Below are positions 8,617 to 16,944 of a DNA stretch of 64,000 nt, one piece after another. A program made the position numbers and the translations under genes. Every line of letters begins with the position of its first letter. Within the stretch, counting starts at the first letter, position 1. Origin of the DNA: Spirochaetae bacterium HGW-Spirochaetae-1 (GTDB taxonomy: Bacteria; Spirochaetota; UBA4802; UBA5550); contig PGXY01000009.1 in the NCBI GenBank assembly GCA_002839375.1, forward strand, positions 252,080-316,079, read 5' to 3'. The notes beneath the pieces are model-generated. The model was not told where the DNA came from and did not search any database. It saw only the letters and a list, made by a program, of their open reading frames with translations.

Positions 8617-10308
8617 ATGTTCATACCAACGACAAAAGAAGAGGTTAGTGCCCTTGGTTGGGCACGCCTCGATGTCATTCTCATAACCGGCGATACCTAC
8701 ATTGACCATCCATTCATGGGTATTGCGGTAATCGGCCGTGTCCTCATGGACCGGGGATACCGCGTGGGAATCATTGCCCAGCCAGACATCTCCGGCAGCG
8801 CCGATATTGCACGTCTCGGTGAACCGATTCTGTTCTGGGGAGTCACCTCCGGTTCGGTGGATTCCATGGTATCGAACTATAATGCCGACAGAAGCAGGCG
8901 TAAGCATGATGATCTTACGCCGGGAGGGGAGAATGACCGCCGTCCCGATCGCGCCCTTATTGCCTATACGGGGCTTATACGTCGTTATTTTAAGAATACG
9001 GTTCCCATTGTCCTGGGAGGCATCGAGGCAAGTCTCAGACGTATCGCCCACTACGATTACTGGCAGGATCAGGTCAGGCGCTCCGTACTTTTGGACGCCA
9101 AGGCCGATATCCTGGTCTACGGGATGGCCGAAAACAGCATAGTGGAGCTTGCCGACGCTTTAAAGAACAATGAAGATTTTTCGTCCATGGACGGTATCTG
9201 CTACATAGCAGGAAGTCCAGGGCAGGATTGTATCGAACTTCCTTCTTATGAGGAGGTATCCCGCGATGATATTTCTTTCGAGAAAATGTTTCACCTGTTT
9301 TATCGGAACAGCGATCCCGTGTCGGGCCGGTGCCTGGTGCAGAAACACGGAAATCGGTACCTGGTCCAGAACCGGCCGGCAAAACCTCTCTCCGTTGACG
9401 ACCTTGACAGGGTAAATGAGCTTCCCTATGAGCGAGACGCCCATCCCTATTACGGGAAGCAGGGCGAGGTCCGGGCCCTGGATACTATCAGGTTTTCCAT
9501 CACCTCACACCGGGGATGCTTTGGAGGATGCAATTTCTGCTCTATCGCCGTACATCAGGGACGGACCATTGTTTCCCGGAGTGAAGATTCCATCCTGCGC
9601 GAGGCCGGGGAGATGGTACGGCATCCCCGGTTCAGGGGTATAATAAATGACCTGGGGGGCGCTACGGCCAACATGTACGGCATGGATTGTGCGGTCATGA
9701 AGAGGGGGGGATTTTGTACGGGCAGGCGTTGCCTTGATGAAGAACGGTGTTCCAGGCTTGATATCGGTCACGCACGGCAGCTGGAACTGCTGAGAAAAAT
9801 CAGGACGATAAAGGGGATAAAAAAAGTTTTTATCGCCTCGGGTATCCGTTATGACCTTATTGTCGATGATACACGTTTCGGCAGGGAATATCTTGCCGAG
9901 ATAGTACGGTACCATCTGTCGGGGCAGATGAGGATAGCCCCGGAACATGTGGAGGACAGCGTGCTGCATCTCATGGGAAAACCCTCGGTGCGAAGGCTCA
10001 AGGCCTTCATTGCCATGTTCAGGGAGGCTGTGCAGGATATGGAGAAAAAACCGGTCCTGACTCATTACCTTATGGCCGCCCATCCGGGGTGCTCCGTCGA
10101 TGACATGGTAAAAATGAACAGAATACTGTCGGGGGAATTAAAGGATATTCCGGGCCAGGTCCAGATTTTCACGCCTACCCCCTCGACATATTCAACACTC
10201 ATGTATTATACCGGCAGAGATCCCTTCGACGGCAATGAACTGTTCGTGGAAAGAGACATGGGAAAAAAAGTAAAACAGAAAAATACGGTTAAACCCCGTC
10301 GCTTATAG
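8617..10308 (+). CDS. YgiQ-family radical SAM protein
   Basis: A 563-residue member of the YgiQ family (UPF0313). The N-terminal half is the family-specific domain (FIPTTKEEV, GDTYIDHPFMG, VLGGIEASLRR, YWQDQVRRSVL). The radical SAM core follows, with C301xxxC305xxC308 in HRGCFGGCNFCSIA binding the [4Fe-4S] cluster that cleaves SAM. Further Cys residues occur at CTGRRCLDEERC. The C-terminus has MRIAPEHVE and QVQIFTPTPSTYSTLMYYTG, also typical. The reaction is unknown for the family as far as I know. CAAGGAG precedes the ATG by 6 bases. The product is probably cytoplasmic and works under anaerobic conditions. Confidence 0.93.
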   Translation: MFIPTTKEEVSALGWARLDVILITGDTYIDHPFMGIAVIGRVLMDRGYRVGIIAQPDISGSADIARLGEPILFWGVTSGSVDSMVSNYNADRSRRKHDDLTPGGENDRRPDRALIAYTGLIRRYFKNTVPIVLGGIEASLRRIAHYDYWQDQVRRSVLLDAKADILVYGMAENSIVELADALKNNEDFSSMDGICYIAGSPGQDCIELPSYEEVSRDDISFEKMFHLFYRNSDPVSGRCLVQKHGNRYLVQNRPAKPLSVDDLDRVNELPYERDAHPYYGKQGEVRALDTIRFSITSHRGCFGGCNFCSIAVHQGRTIVSRSEDSILREAGEMVRHPRFRGIINDLGGATANMYGMDCAVMKRGGFCTGRRCLDEERCSRLDIGHARQLELLRKIRTIKGIKKVFIASGIRYDLIVDDTRFGREYLAEIVRYHLSGQMRIAPEHVEDSVLHLMGKPSVRRLKAFIAMFREAVQDMEKKPVLTHYLMAAHPGCSVDDMVKMNRILSGELKDIPGQVQIFTPTPSTYSTLMYYTGRDPFDGNELFVERDMGKKVKQKNTVKPRRL

Positions 10309-10418
10309 ACAGTGGGGATTTTACGGGATATATGCCGATATATATATAAGGTACCTGTTCTTTCGGTTCGTATGAAGTACATCGGAAACGGTTATTACAC
10401 ACAGAAAGGTATGGAAGA

Positions 10419-11402
10419 TTGAGAAAACTCAGAATTGCTCTAACACTTCTTGGTGCCACCATAGCCATTGGCACTATGGGCTATCATGTAATTGAAGGCA
10501 TGACCGTTTTTGAGGCCTTTTATATGACCATCATAACTATCAGTTCCGTCGGCTTCCAGGAGGTGAGACCTCTGACAGTGGCGGGTCGGATTATCACGAT
10601 ATTTGTCATTGTCACGGGCATAACCATCGCCGGATATACTCTTGGGACCATTCTCCGGATGTTTATTGAAGGAGAATTGCGGAAAACTTTCGGGAGAAGA
10701 AAAGTGGAAAAGAAAATTGCTGAATTGACCAACCATTATATAATCTGCGGGTATGGCAGAATAGGAAAGCTCATTGTGAAAGAGCTCGATGCCCGGAACA
10801 TGGATCATATCGTCATTGAAAACGACGCCCAGAGTATTGAGGAACTTGAAGTCGACGGGTATCTCTATCTTCCCATGGATGCCACGGCTGATGAGACCCT
10901 TGTCAAGGCGGGCATACAGCGTGCAAAGGCCATAGTGACGGCGGTAAAATCCGATTCCGATAATGTATTTATAACGCTCACCGCCAGGGGGCTAAATCCT
11001 AACATTTTCATACTTGCCCGTTCTTCTGAGGAAAAAAATGAGATGAAACTCAGGCGGGCCGGAGCCAGCCGTGTTGTTTCACCATACCTTATAGGCGGGA
11101 AAAGAATGGCCCAGGTTCTCATCAAACCCACGGTGGTGGATTTTATTGATATCGCCATCATGGAAAGCCATCTGGGTCTGCAGATGGAGGAGGCCGTTGT
11201 CAGGCCGGGGTCTCACCTGGTGGGGAAAAACCTGGTACAGTCCAATCTCAGGAAGGATTACGGCGTGATCATAGTACTCATAAAAAAACACAGCGGTGAG
11301 ATGATTTTCAATCCACTACCCGTCGAAGTACTGGAAGAGAATGATGTTATAGTGATGATGGGGAAAACGGAAGACATGGTACGAATGACCGAGGTAATAT
11401 GA
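10419..11402 (+). CDS. K+ channel with RCK/TrkA domains
   Basis: A 327-residue, two-helix channel subunit. Helix 1 lies at residues 5-22, then a pore loop with filter TISSVGFQEV, then helix 2 at 58-80. A cytoplasmic RCK domain starts at YIICGYGRIGK (GxGxxG nucleotide fold) and a TrkA-C domain follows (from about residue 245, with GSHLVGKNLVQSNLRKDYG). The arrangement is that of MthK/GsuK-type ligand-gated channels that assemble as tetramers. The filter reads SVGFQ instead of TVGYG. The start is a TTG with AAAGG about 9 bases upstream; the ATG 8 bases before it is blocked by a stop. Confidence 0.88.
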   Translation: MRKLRIALTLLGATIAIGTMGYHVIEGMTVFEAFYMTIITISSVGFQEVRPLTVAGRIITIFVIVTGITIAGYTLGTILRMFIEGELRKTFGRRKVEKKIAELTNHYIICGYGRIGKLIVKELDARNMDHIVIENDAQSIEELEVDGYLYLPMDATADETLVKAGIQRAKAIVTAVKSDSDNVFITLTARGLNPNIFILARSSEEKNEMKLRRAGASRVVSPYLIGGKRMAQVLIKPTVVDFIDIAIMESHLGLQMEEAVVRPGSHLVGKNLVQSNLRKDYGVIIVLIKKHSGEMIFNPLPVEVLEENDVIVMMGKTEDMVRMTEVI

Positions 11403-11417
11403 AGTTTTGTTCCGGAT

Positions 11418-13316
11418 TTATTTCTGGTGGGATGGTTTCTTTCTGTCCCGCATCAATCGTGATATGCCGCTGATAAGATCGTCGAGCTTGAAGGGTTTCG
11501 GGATGAAGAGGTCAACAACGCTTTTATAGGCCTGCAGTTCGTCCAGGGCCCACCCTGAAAGAAGTATCGTGGTTATATCCTCTCTGATTTCCTTGATGCG
11601 CGCCGCCAGTTCAATGCCGGTGATTCCGGGAATGCCGTAATCGGTTATAACAAGGTCGTAATGGTTTTTTTTAAACTCTTCCAGTGCCTCACTGCCGTTT
11701 CCTGAAATGAATACCCTGTTTCCCATCCTGTCAAAAAGTTCGAACAATATTTTCTGCAGGCCTCTCTCGTCTTCAACGACCAGGATGTCCAGATCCCTTA
11801 TTTTAAAATCGGAATTTTGAATTTCTTTTTTTGACTTGTCCTGTATCATGCGCGGGGGAAAGACAGTCTTGATGGAATAAGCTTCGGCCGATTCCTCTTC
11901 AATTATTTTCAAGCTTATTTTTTCCGCGGCCTGCCTGATGTCTATTCCTGAAAAGACGTTGACCATGTTGGGCAGTTGCAGTATTTCACCATCCTGGCCG
12001 TTCTTCATTATGTTGATGGTAAGGCAGAGATTGCTGTTTTCTTTCAGCGTTATAAAGAGAATTCCCTTTTTCTGAATGAAGGCCGAAACTTTTAGTATGA
12101 TGGAGATGATGATTTCCCGCAGCAGGTTTGTGTCAACGCGGACATTGACCGCGGTATAGTATTTTTTTTCAATGGTGATATTTCTTTTCTTTTCCTTGTC
12201 TTCCACCTTGAACTGCATCTTGGAAAATTCAATGGCATCCTCTATGATGTTAACCAGGGGCTCCATCCTCTCCTCGTTGAGGCTGCTTTTTTTGGCGATG
12301 GAATTCTGGACGCGGCGCAGGTTATCGACGATGTCGAGGGCGGATTTTTCAATGGTTCGGATGCCTTCCATGACGGTTTCTTTCTCGGTTATCTGAAGGA
12401 GTAGCTGTGTCTGGCTCATGATGACATTGATGCTGTTATTCAGTGAATGAAGAAAACCCTTGGTGATGTCCTGCAGGAGCTGGATCCTGTTGATGGAGTT
12501 GATCCGTTCCTTCAGGGCCTTTATCTCGGTAATATCCTCCAGAATTATTTCCACGAACATGATTTCATTGCTTTCAAGAATGGGATAGATTATAAGGTTG
12601 ACGATTTTTTCGCCCTTTTCGCCGGCAGATACCTTGATCTCACCTTTCCGTTTGATGGGAATGTCACCTTTGAAAATTTCCGAAACCGATTGTCTGATAC
12701 GTTCGGCGTCAAAGGGAAATATGGATTTATAGCTCACGGTTTTTTTGTCGATGATATCTTCGCAGCTGCAGCCCAGAAATCCTTCAAGGGATCTGCTGCA
12801 TTTGATGATCTCCATGTTTTCATCGAGGCGCATGATGGGTGTGATGCAAAACTCAAAGAGCTGCGTGTCGTACCTGAAGTTGTCCTGTGAGAATTGCGAA
12901 AGTGTTGAACGGTCAAAGGAGAGTATGCGTTCATCCACGACTCTCAGCATGGCCAGAATAGAATACACCTTTTCTTGTTCGAAAAGAGGAAACAGGTATA
13001 TTTCCACGGGCAGCTGATTCCCATCGGGAGATTCCATGATGGCGAAGCAGTGTTTGCCTTGACCGTTACGGGCGCCGAGGTATGCCTGGGCGAGACGTTT
13101 TCTGTATTCAGGGAAAAGGGGATGCTGCCAGTCGAGCCTGTTAGGGCGATCCCCCGTTCCGAAAAGATTTTTGAATGACTCATTTCCGTAAGAAAGAAGC
13201 CCGTCAATGCCGATTATGCAAACGGGATAATTCATGGAATTAAATATTTTATAGTCGCATGAATCGACGGTTTCCGGTTGCAGCTCTTCCGGTTGATTTC
13301 TGGATATAGTGCTCAT
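11418..13316 (-). CDS. PAS sensor / degenerate histidine kinase / receiver hybrid
   Basis: A soluble 632-residue protein with no transmembrane helix. It contains PAS domains at ~20-130 (PVCIIGIDGLLSYGNESF) and ~150-265 (ITPIMRLDENMEIIKCSRSLEGFLGCSCED), a helical domain with KGFLHSLNNSINVIMSQ in place of the usual HELNNPL box, then an ATPase-like region lacking clear N, G1 and G2 boxes. A good receiver domain follows at ~510-630 (LDILVVEDE, DLVITDYGIPG with the acceptor Asp, LSGW, and Lys in FIPKPF). The intact receiver with a broken ATPase suggests a signal acceptor or scaffold. The gene is convergent with the K+ channel gene. Confidence 0.85.
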   Translation of the reverse strand: MSTISRNQPEELQPETVDSCDYKIFNSMNYPVCIIGIDGLLSYGNESFKNLFGTGDRPNRLDWQHPLFPEYRKRLAQAYLGARNGQGKHCFAIMESPDGNQLPVEIYLFPLFEQEKVYSILAMLRVVDERILSFDRSTLSQFSQDNFRYDTQLFEFCITPIMRLDENMEIIKCSRSLEGFLGCSCEDIIDKKTVSYKSIFPFDAERIRQSVSEIFKGDIPIKRKGEIKVSAGEKGEKIVNLIIYPILESNEIMFVEIILEDITEIKALKERINSINRIQLLQDITKGFLHSLNNSINVIMSQTQLLLQITEKETVMEGIRTIEKSALDIVDNLRRVQNSIAKKSSLNEERMEPLVNIIEDAIEFSKMQFKVEDKEKKRNITIEKKYYTAVNVRVDTNLLREIIISIILKVSAFIQKKGILFITLKENSNLCLTINIMKNGQDGEILQLPNMVNVFSGIDIRQAAEKISLKIIEEESAEAYSIKTVFPPRMIQDKSKKEIQNSDFKIRDLDILVVEDERGLQKILFELFDRMGNRVFISGNGSEALEEFKKNHYDLVITDYGIPGITGIELAARIKEIREDITTILLSGWALDELQAYKSVVDLFIPKPFKLDDLISGISRLMRDRKKPSHQK

Positions 13317-13385
13317 ATTCTTTTCAGGGAATTATCATTGTAACGGTAGATAATCCGGTCAATGATTCCTTTTGTAACCTGTTTT

Positions 13386-14783
13386 TCAGATAAGGGCTCT
13401 TTCGCTAATAAATGTCTTTTCCCCTTTTTTTATCTCCACCGTCAAATCTTTTTTACCTGTAATCGCGCCATTTTTCCCGATGAATTCCAGGGTGATTTTA
13501 TATGTGCCCGGCCGGAGGAATGTCCGTCCTATTTGCAGGCGCGCCGGCAGTGTATGCCAGCATCGCAGATCGGGCTTCATCTGGGAGAAGAGCATGGCGC
13601 CGGTTCCGGCTCCGGCCACAACGCCGATTAGACTCGACATACTCCCGCCCCCGGCTTTTTCAGCGATGGCCCTGGCAGCCAGGCCGGCGGCAATAGAGGC
13701 TGCCGCTTTTGTCACGATGGAGGCTGCCACGCGGGTTCTGAGCCTGCCGTAATCGTCCTCGAGGTTTTTGATCGCCGTGGTCGCTATATCCTCCATGTCC
13801 AGGGTGGAAAAATACTGGTTGTTTATTTTAACCCTGATAGCGTTTATCTGGTCCGTTCGTCTTTTAAATACTGGAATGGGATTCTCGGCCTTGTTGAGCG
13901 TGACCATGATGGCTCCCGTGGTTACACCGGCCGCCAGGCTCATGGTGCTCATGGAAACTATTATGGACTGTTTCATTGTCGCGTCGGACATGAGGCCGCC
14001 GCGGGAATGCTTTATGGCGGTTTTTCCTGTCTGGAAGATGACTATGAGTTCACCGGCATCAGCGGGGATTGCGTCGCGTTTTCCGAACTGCTTCGTCCAT
14101 TTTGCGTAATCATCCATATAGTTCAGCTGTTTTGAAATGCGCTGCAGGTCGCGGTACACGAGATCCAGTCCGGGATTTAGCGCCAGTATCTGTTCGTATT
14201 CCTTGTAGGCATATTCAATGTCATCGGCGTCGTTGTTCATGGTGCCGATGATTTCATAGGAAACGGCGGTGAGATATTTAGCCATTATATTTTGTTTGTA
14301 CCGGGCCGATCCTTCCTCGGTCTTGATTTTCAGAAGCTCCTCATTTACCATTTTGAATTCGACACGGGCCGAATCGTAGTCTTTAAGCATGAGAAAGTTA
14401 ATACCCAGGTACATATGCACCAGCACCTTTTCAAAATCTTCTCCCCGGTAATTGGTGTTCCTGTCGCTGGTGAGCATGGCCGTCACTTGCTGTGAAACGC
14501 TTGTGGGGATTATTTTTGCTATTTTCCCTGCTTTGAGCAGCACCGTATTGCTTGTTTCGTATTCGGCACCGGCGTGGAGCATGTATCCGCATTCCATCAT
14601 ATAGAGAAGCTGGTCTTTGCCGGACCTGTTGACTTCGGGCAGAAGCATGCGGGCCGCTTCCTTATATTGTCCCTGGTAGAATTTTTCTTCGGGGACCTTA
14701 ATGACCTGGAAATAATTTTTTGAGCCGCAGGAGGCATATATAATCGTGATAGCGGCCAGGAAAATGGGAACAAGACGTTTCAT
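13386..14783 (-). CDS. COG3014-like lipoprotein with TPR-type helices
   Basis: A lipoprotein of 465 residues starting at the ATG at 14783 (AGGAGG 8 bases upstream) with lipobox IIYASCG. Residues ~30-260 are helical and tetratricopeptide-like (EEKFYQGQYKEAARMLLPE, YKEYEQILALNPG). A Gly/Ala-rich hydrophobic segment lies near 395-425, and a C-terminal beta domain resembles sugar-binding or PEGA-like modules (RTFLRPGTYKITLEFIG). COG3014 proteins often neighbour lpoB in other bacteria, as here, implying an envelope role near peptidoglycan synthases. A terminator separates the two genes, so this gene probably has its own promoter. Confidence 0.75.
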   Translation of the reverse strand: MKRLVPIFLAAITIIYASCGSKNYFQVIKVPEEKFYQGQYKEAARMLLPEVNRSGKDQLLYMMECGYMLHAGAEYETSNTVLLKAGKIAKIIPTSVSQQVTAMLTSDRNTNYRGEDFEKVLVHMYLGINFLMLKDYDSARVEFKMVNEELLKIKTEEGSARYKQNIMAKYLTAVSYEIIGTMNNDADDIEYAYKEYEQILALNPGLDLVYRDLQRISKQLNYMDDYAKWTKQFGKRDAIPADAGELIVIFQTGKTAIKHSRGGLMSDATMKQSIIVSMSTMSLAAGVTTGAIMVTLNKAENPIPVFKRRTDQINAIRVKINNQYFSTLDMEDIATTAIKNLEDDYGRLRTRVAASIVTKAAASIAAGLAARAIAEKAGGGSMSSLIGVVAGAGTGAMLFSQMKPDLRCWHTLPARLQIGRTFLRPGTYKITLEFIGKNGAITGKKDLTVEIKKGEKTFISERALI

Positions 14784-14893
14784 ATTTAAGACCTCCTGAT
14801 AGCGTATAAATATAGAAAGAGCTTTCAGAGTGCGGTTTTTGAGTACTCCCTGATGCAATGTACTATGAAATATTCAATATTACAAGAGTTAAG

Positions 14894-14913
14894 TTGCATA
14901 TAATTATATGCAA
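14894..14913. repeat. 20-bp perfect palindrome in the leader region
   Basis: TTGCATATAATTATATGCAA is fully self-complementary, and a partial copy (TTGCATATTAA) lies at 14931-14941. It is about 110 bases before the COG3014-like start. It may be an operator, with TATAAT in its centre available as a -10 box. No regulator is identified. Confidence 0.4.
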
Positions 14914-15006
14914 GAAAAAATTAATGCCTCTTGCATATTAATCCACATGTAATTTTCATGGTTTTTGCTCAAAAAAGACCCTGGAAGATGAATTCTGGTG
15001 ATTATT

Positions 15007-15040
15007 AAAAAAAAGGCCGCTGTCATTAAAACGGCGGCCC
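15007..15040 (-). terminator. rho-independent terminator of the lpoB-like gene
   Basis: On the minus strand GGCCGC pairs with GCGGCC around a 13-base loop, followed by eight T residues. It starts about 25 bases after the stop codon at 15065. Confidence 0.85.
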
Positions 15041-15064
15041 TGTTTTTACTGTTTTTTTTGCCGA

Positions 15065-15637
15065 TCAGAAGGAAACACGATCTGTTTTTGTAGCCTTTAA
15101 AAATTCCTTCTGTTCCTGCCACATGAGCATCCCGGTGCTGAGGCTTGTGAGCTTGATGGTCACAACCAGGTACTGGATTCTTTTGCCGCCGACGAAACGC
15201 ACGTTGTCGCTGATTTCACCGAAGAGATAAAAGTTTGGAGATTTTAATGCACCGGTAGGAACGGCGCTGTCCGTATCAACCAGGCCGGTCATGCCTTTTC
15301 CCATCTCGTCAATGGCGTCCTTGGTATACGTGGGATCGATAAACTGTATTCTCTTCTGAATAAGGTTCGTCACCAGCTCATCGGCCAGCATTTTTGTGTC
15401 GATATGTTCCGACGTTCTGTTCCTTATTTTTTTAACTTCGATGATTGCCGGTTTTTTCCAGTCATTTTTTAAATAGGTGTACAGTGATGTCACCATTCCG
15501 TTGACCGTTGTTTTTATTTCCCGCGGTCCCCATTCCATGGATCCCTTGTCCTTCTTGGCGTCACGGTACTGTGTGCCGCCGCCGCAGCCGGCAAGAATCA
15601 TGGTGCAAGCGATAAAAGTATAAAGTGCCTTTTTCAT
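15065..15637 (-). CDS. LpoB-like penicillin-binding protein activator lipoprotein
   Basis: 190 residues from the ATG at 15637 (AGAGG 8 bases upstream). The signal peptide ends at lipobox MILAGCGGG, so the protein is lipid-anchored. The body matches the LpoB / FlgT-N-like fold family: PAIIEVKKIRNRTSEHIDT, then LVTNLIQKRIQFIDP, then FYLFGEISD and the last strand TGMLMWQEQKEF. In proteobacteria LpoB activates PBP1B; in spirochaetes that role is inferred only. An upstream in-frame extension of 59 residues has no merit because it would read through the promoter at 15671-15699. Confidence 0.82.
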   Translation of the reverse strand: MKKALYTFIACTMILAGCGGGTQYRDAKKDKGSMEWGPREIKTTVNGMVTSLYTYLKNDWKKPAIIEVKKIRNRTSEHIDTKMLADELVTNLIQKRIQFIDPTYTKDAIDEMGKGMTGLVDTDSAVPTGALKSPNFYLFGEISDNVRFVGGKRIQYLVVTIKLTSLSTGMLMWQEQKEFLKATKTDRVSF

Positions 15638-15670
15638 GGTAGTAACCTCTTTAATTAGTTGTAGCTGAAA

Positions 15671-15699
15671 TTCATATATACAGTAACATGAAATGTCAA
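15671..15699 (-). promoter_or_regulatory. strong sigma-70 promoter of the lpoB-like gene
   Basis: On the minus strand TTGACA (15699-15694) is followed after exactly 17 bases by TATGAA (15676-15671), 34 bases before the ATG at 15637. Confidence 0.65.
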
Positions 15700-15725
15700 T
15701 CAAGTAAAGCCATAATTTTAAAAAT

Positions 15726-16751
15726 TTATAGTCGCTTTTCTGAGTCGAGATGGTCCCGGATGGCTTTTTCAACGGCCCGGGCGGTACTGTGTGTATCCAC
15801 GTTATCAATGGCACCGATGTAGCTCATGCGATTCATGCTGTGGACATATCGGGGGTCATAATATTTTTCCAGAAGTAAACGGGTGAATTCCCGGATATTT
15901 CCTTCCCTGTAGAGTGAGATGAGGAGGTCCACGTTTCTACTTCCCAGTTTGGTCGTAAGCGTCATGACAATGTCGTTTATGACATGGGCATTGCTGTAAT
16001 GGGCATATTCACCGGTTATAATATCGATCCTTCTTTCCATGTCAGTGTTGATGAGGATGGCCTTTGAGTTTCTCATGATCCGGAAAAATGCATCGGGTAT
16101 ATGCAGGTTGCCGATTTTCTGCGATTCACCTTCAATGACGATGTAAGGAGCGGTCTTCAGGTCATGAATACGTTGCAGCAGTTGTGATTCAAAATACTTC
16201 TGGGTGCTCTGGCTGAGCCCGATACCGCCGAAGATGGAGCTCCTGTGGCCCGCCATCCCCTCCAGGTCAATGGTGTTTTCCATCATTTTCAGTATCTCCG
16301 TTTTTCCCGTACCCGTGAGTCCCTGGAGCACGATAAGGGGGGTGGTGACGGTCAGGGATGCCAGGCTTTCATTGACATGACGGCGGTATCCCTTGTAACC
16401 CTGTATGATGCGGAATACGGTCATTCCCAGCGATGAAAGGAGTGAAGCCACCGATGAGGATCTCATTCCGCCACGGGCGCAGTATATAACGATATTTTTA
16501 TTTTTATATGCCATAAATTTTTCGATCATTGTACGGAGCTTTTCCCCGACGATCTCGGTGCCCCGGAATACGGCCTCGTCCCTTCCGGTCATGCGGTATA
16601 GTGTTCCCACCTCAATCCGTTCCTTGTCGCTGAAGAGGGGAATATTAACGGCGCCGGGAATGTGATCAATACCGAACTCGAAGGGTGAACGCACGTCAAT
16701 ATAAAGGGCGTTTTCCACCTGCAATGATTCATGATAGGTTATATCTTTCAT
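15726..16751 (-). CDS. mnmH: tRNA 2-selenouridine synthase
   Basis: About 341 residues. An N-terminal rhodanese domain (YIDVRSPFEFGIDHIPGAVN) carries the catalytic Cys in YCARGGMRSSS, followed by a P-loop domain with LQGLTGTGKTEIL, both diagnostic of MnmH/SelU/YbbB. The enzyme replaces the sulfur of 2-thiouridine at the wobble position of tRNAs for Lys, Glu and Gln with selenium from selenophosphate, through a geranylated intermediate. Presence implies that the cell makes selenophosphate (SelD), not encoded in this window. Start: ATG at 16751, or an upstream GTG at 16763; neither has a clear Shine-Dalgarno. Confidence 0.92.
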   Translation of the reverse strand: MKDITYHESLQVENALYIDVRSPFEFGIDHIPGAVNIPLFSDKERIEVGTLYRMTGRDEAVFRGTEIVGEKLRTMIEKFMAYKNKNIVIYCARGGMRSSSVASLLSSLGMTVFRIIQGYKGYRRHVNESLASLTVTTPLIVLQGLTGTGKTEILKMMENTIDLEGMAGHRSSIFGGIGLSQSTQKYFESQLLQRIHDLKTAPYIVIEGESQKIGNLHIPDAFFRIMRNSKAILINTDMERRIDIITGEYAHYSNAHVINDIVMTLTTKLGSRNVDLLISLYREGNIREFTRLLLEKYYDPRYVHSMNRMSYIGAIDNVDTHSTARAVEKAIRDHLDSEKRL

Positions 16752-16865
16752 AGGGAAATTCACGACTGTTACGGAGTCAGGACTATAAATAAATGAATGT
16801 ATGCGTCAAGCATAAATAGAAAGTACTTTTTGTTCAATCTCTTCAGGGATCAGACAAAAATTGAA

Positions 16866-16893
16866 TTGATATTTAACGTATCTGCGATATACC
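16866..16893 (+). promoter_or_regulatory. candidate promoter for the 7TM hybrid kinase
   Basis: TTGATA (16866-16871), a 16-base spacer and TATACC (16888-16893), 51 bases before the ATG at 16945. The -10 is imperfect. Confidence 0.3.
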
Positions 16894-16944
16894 GGTATCT
16901 CATCTTTTCGGTTTTTTTACGGCTTTAATATGGAATGATAAATA

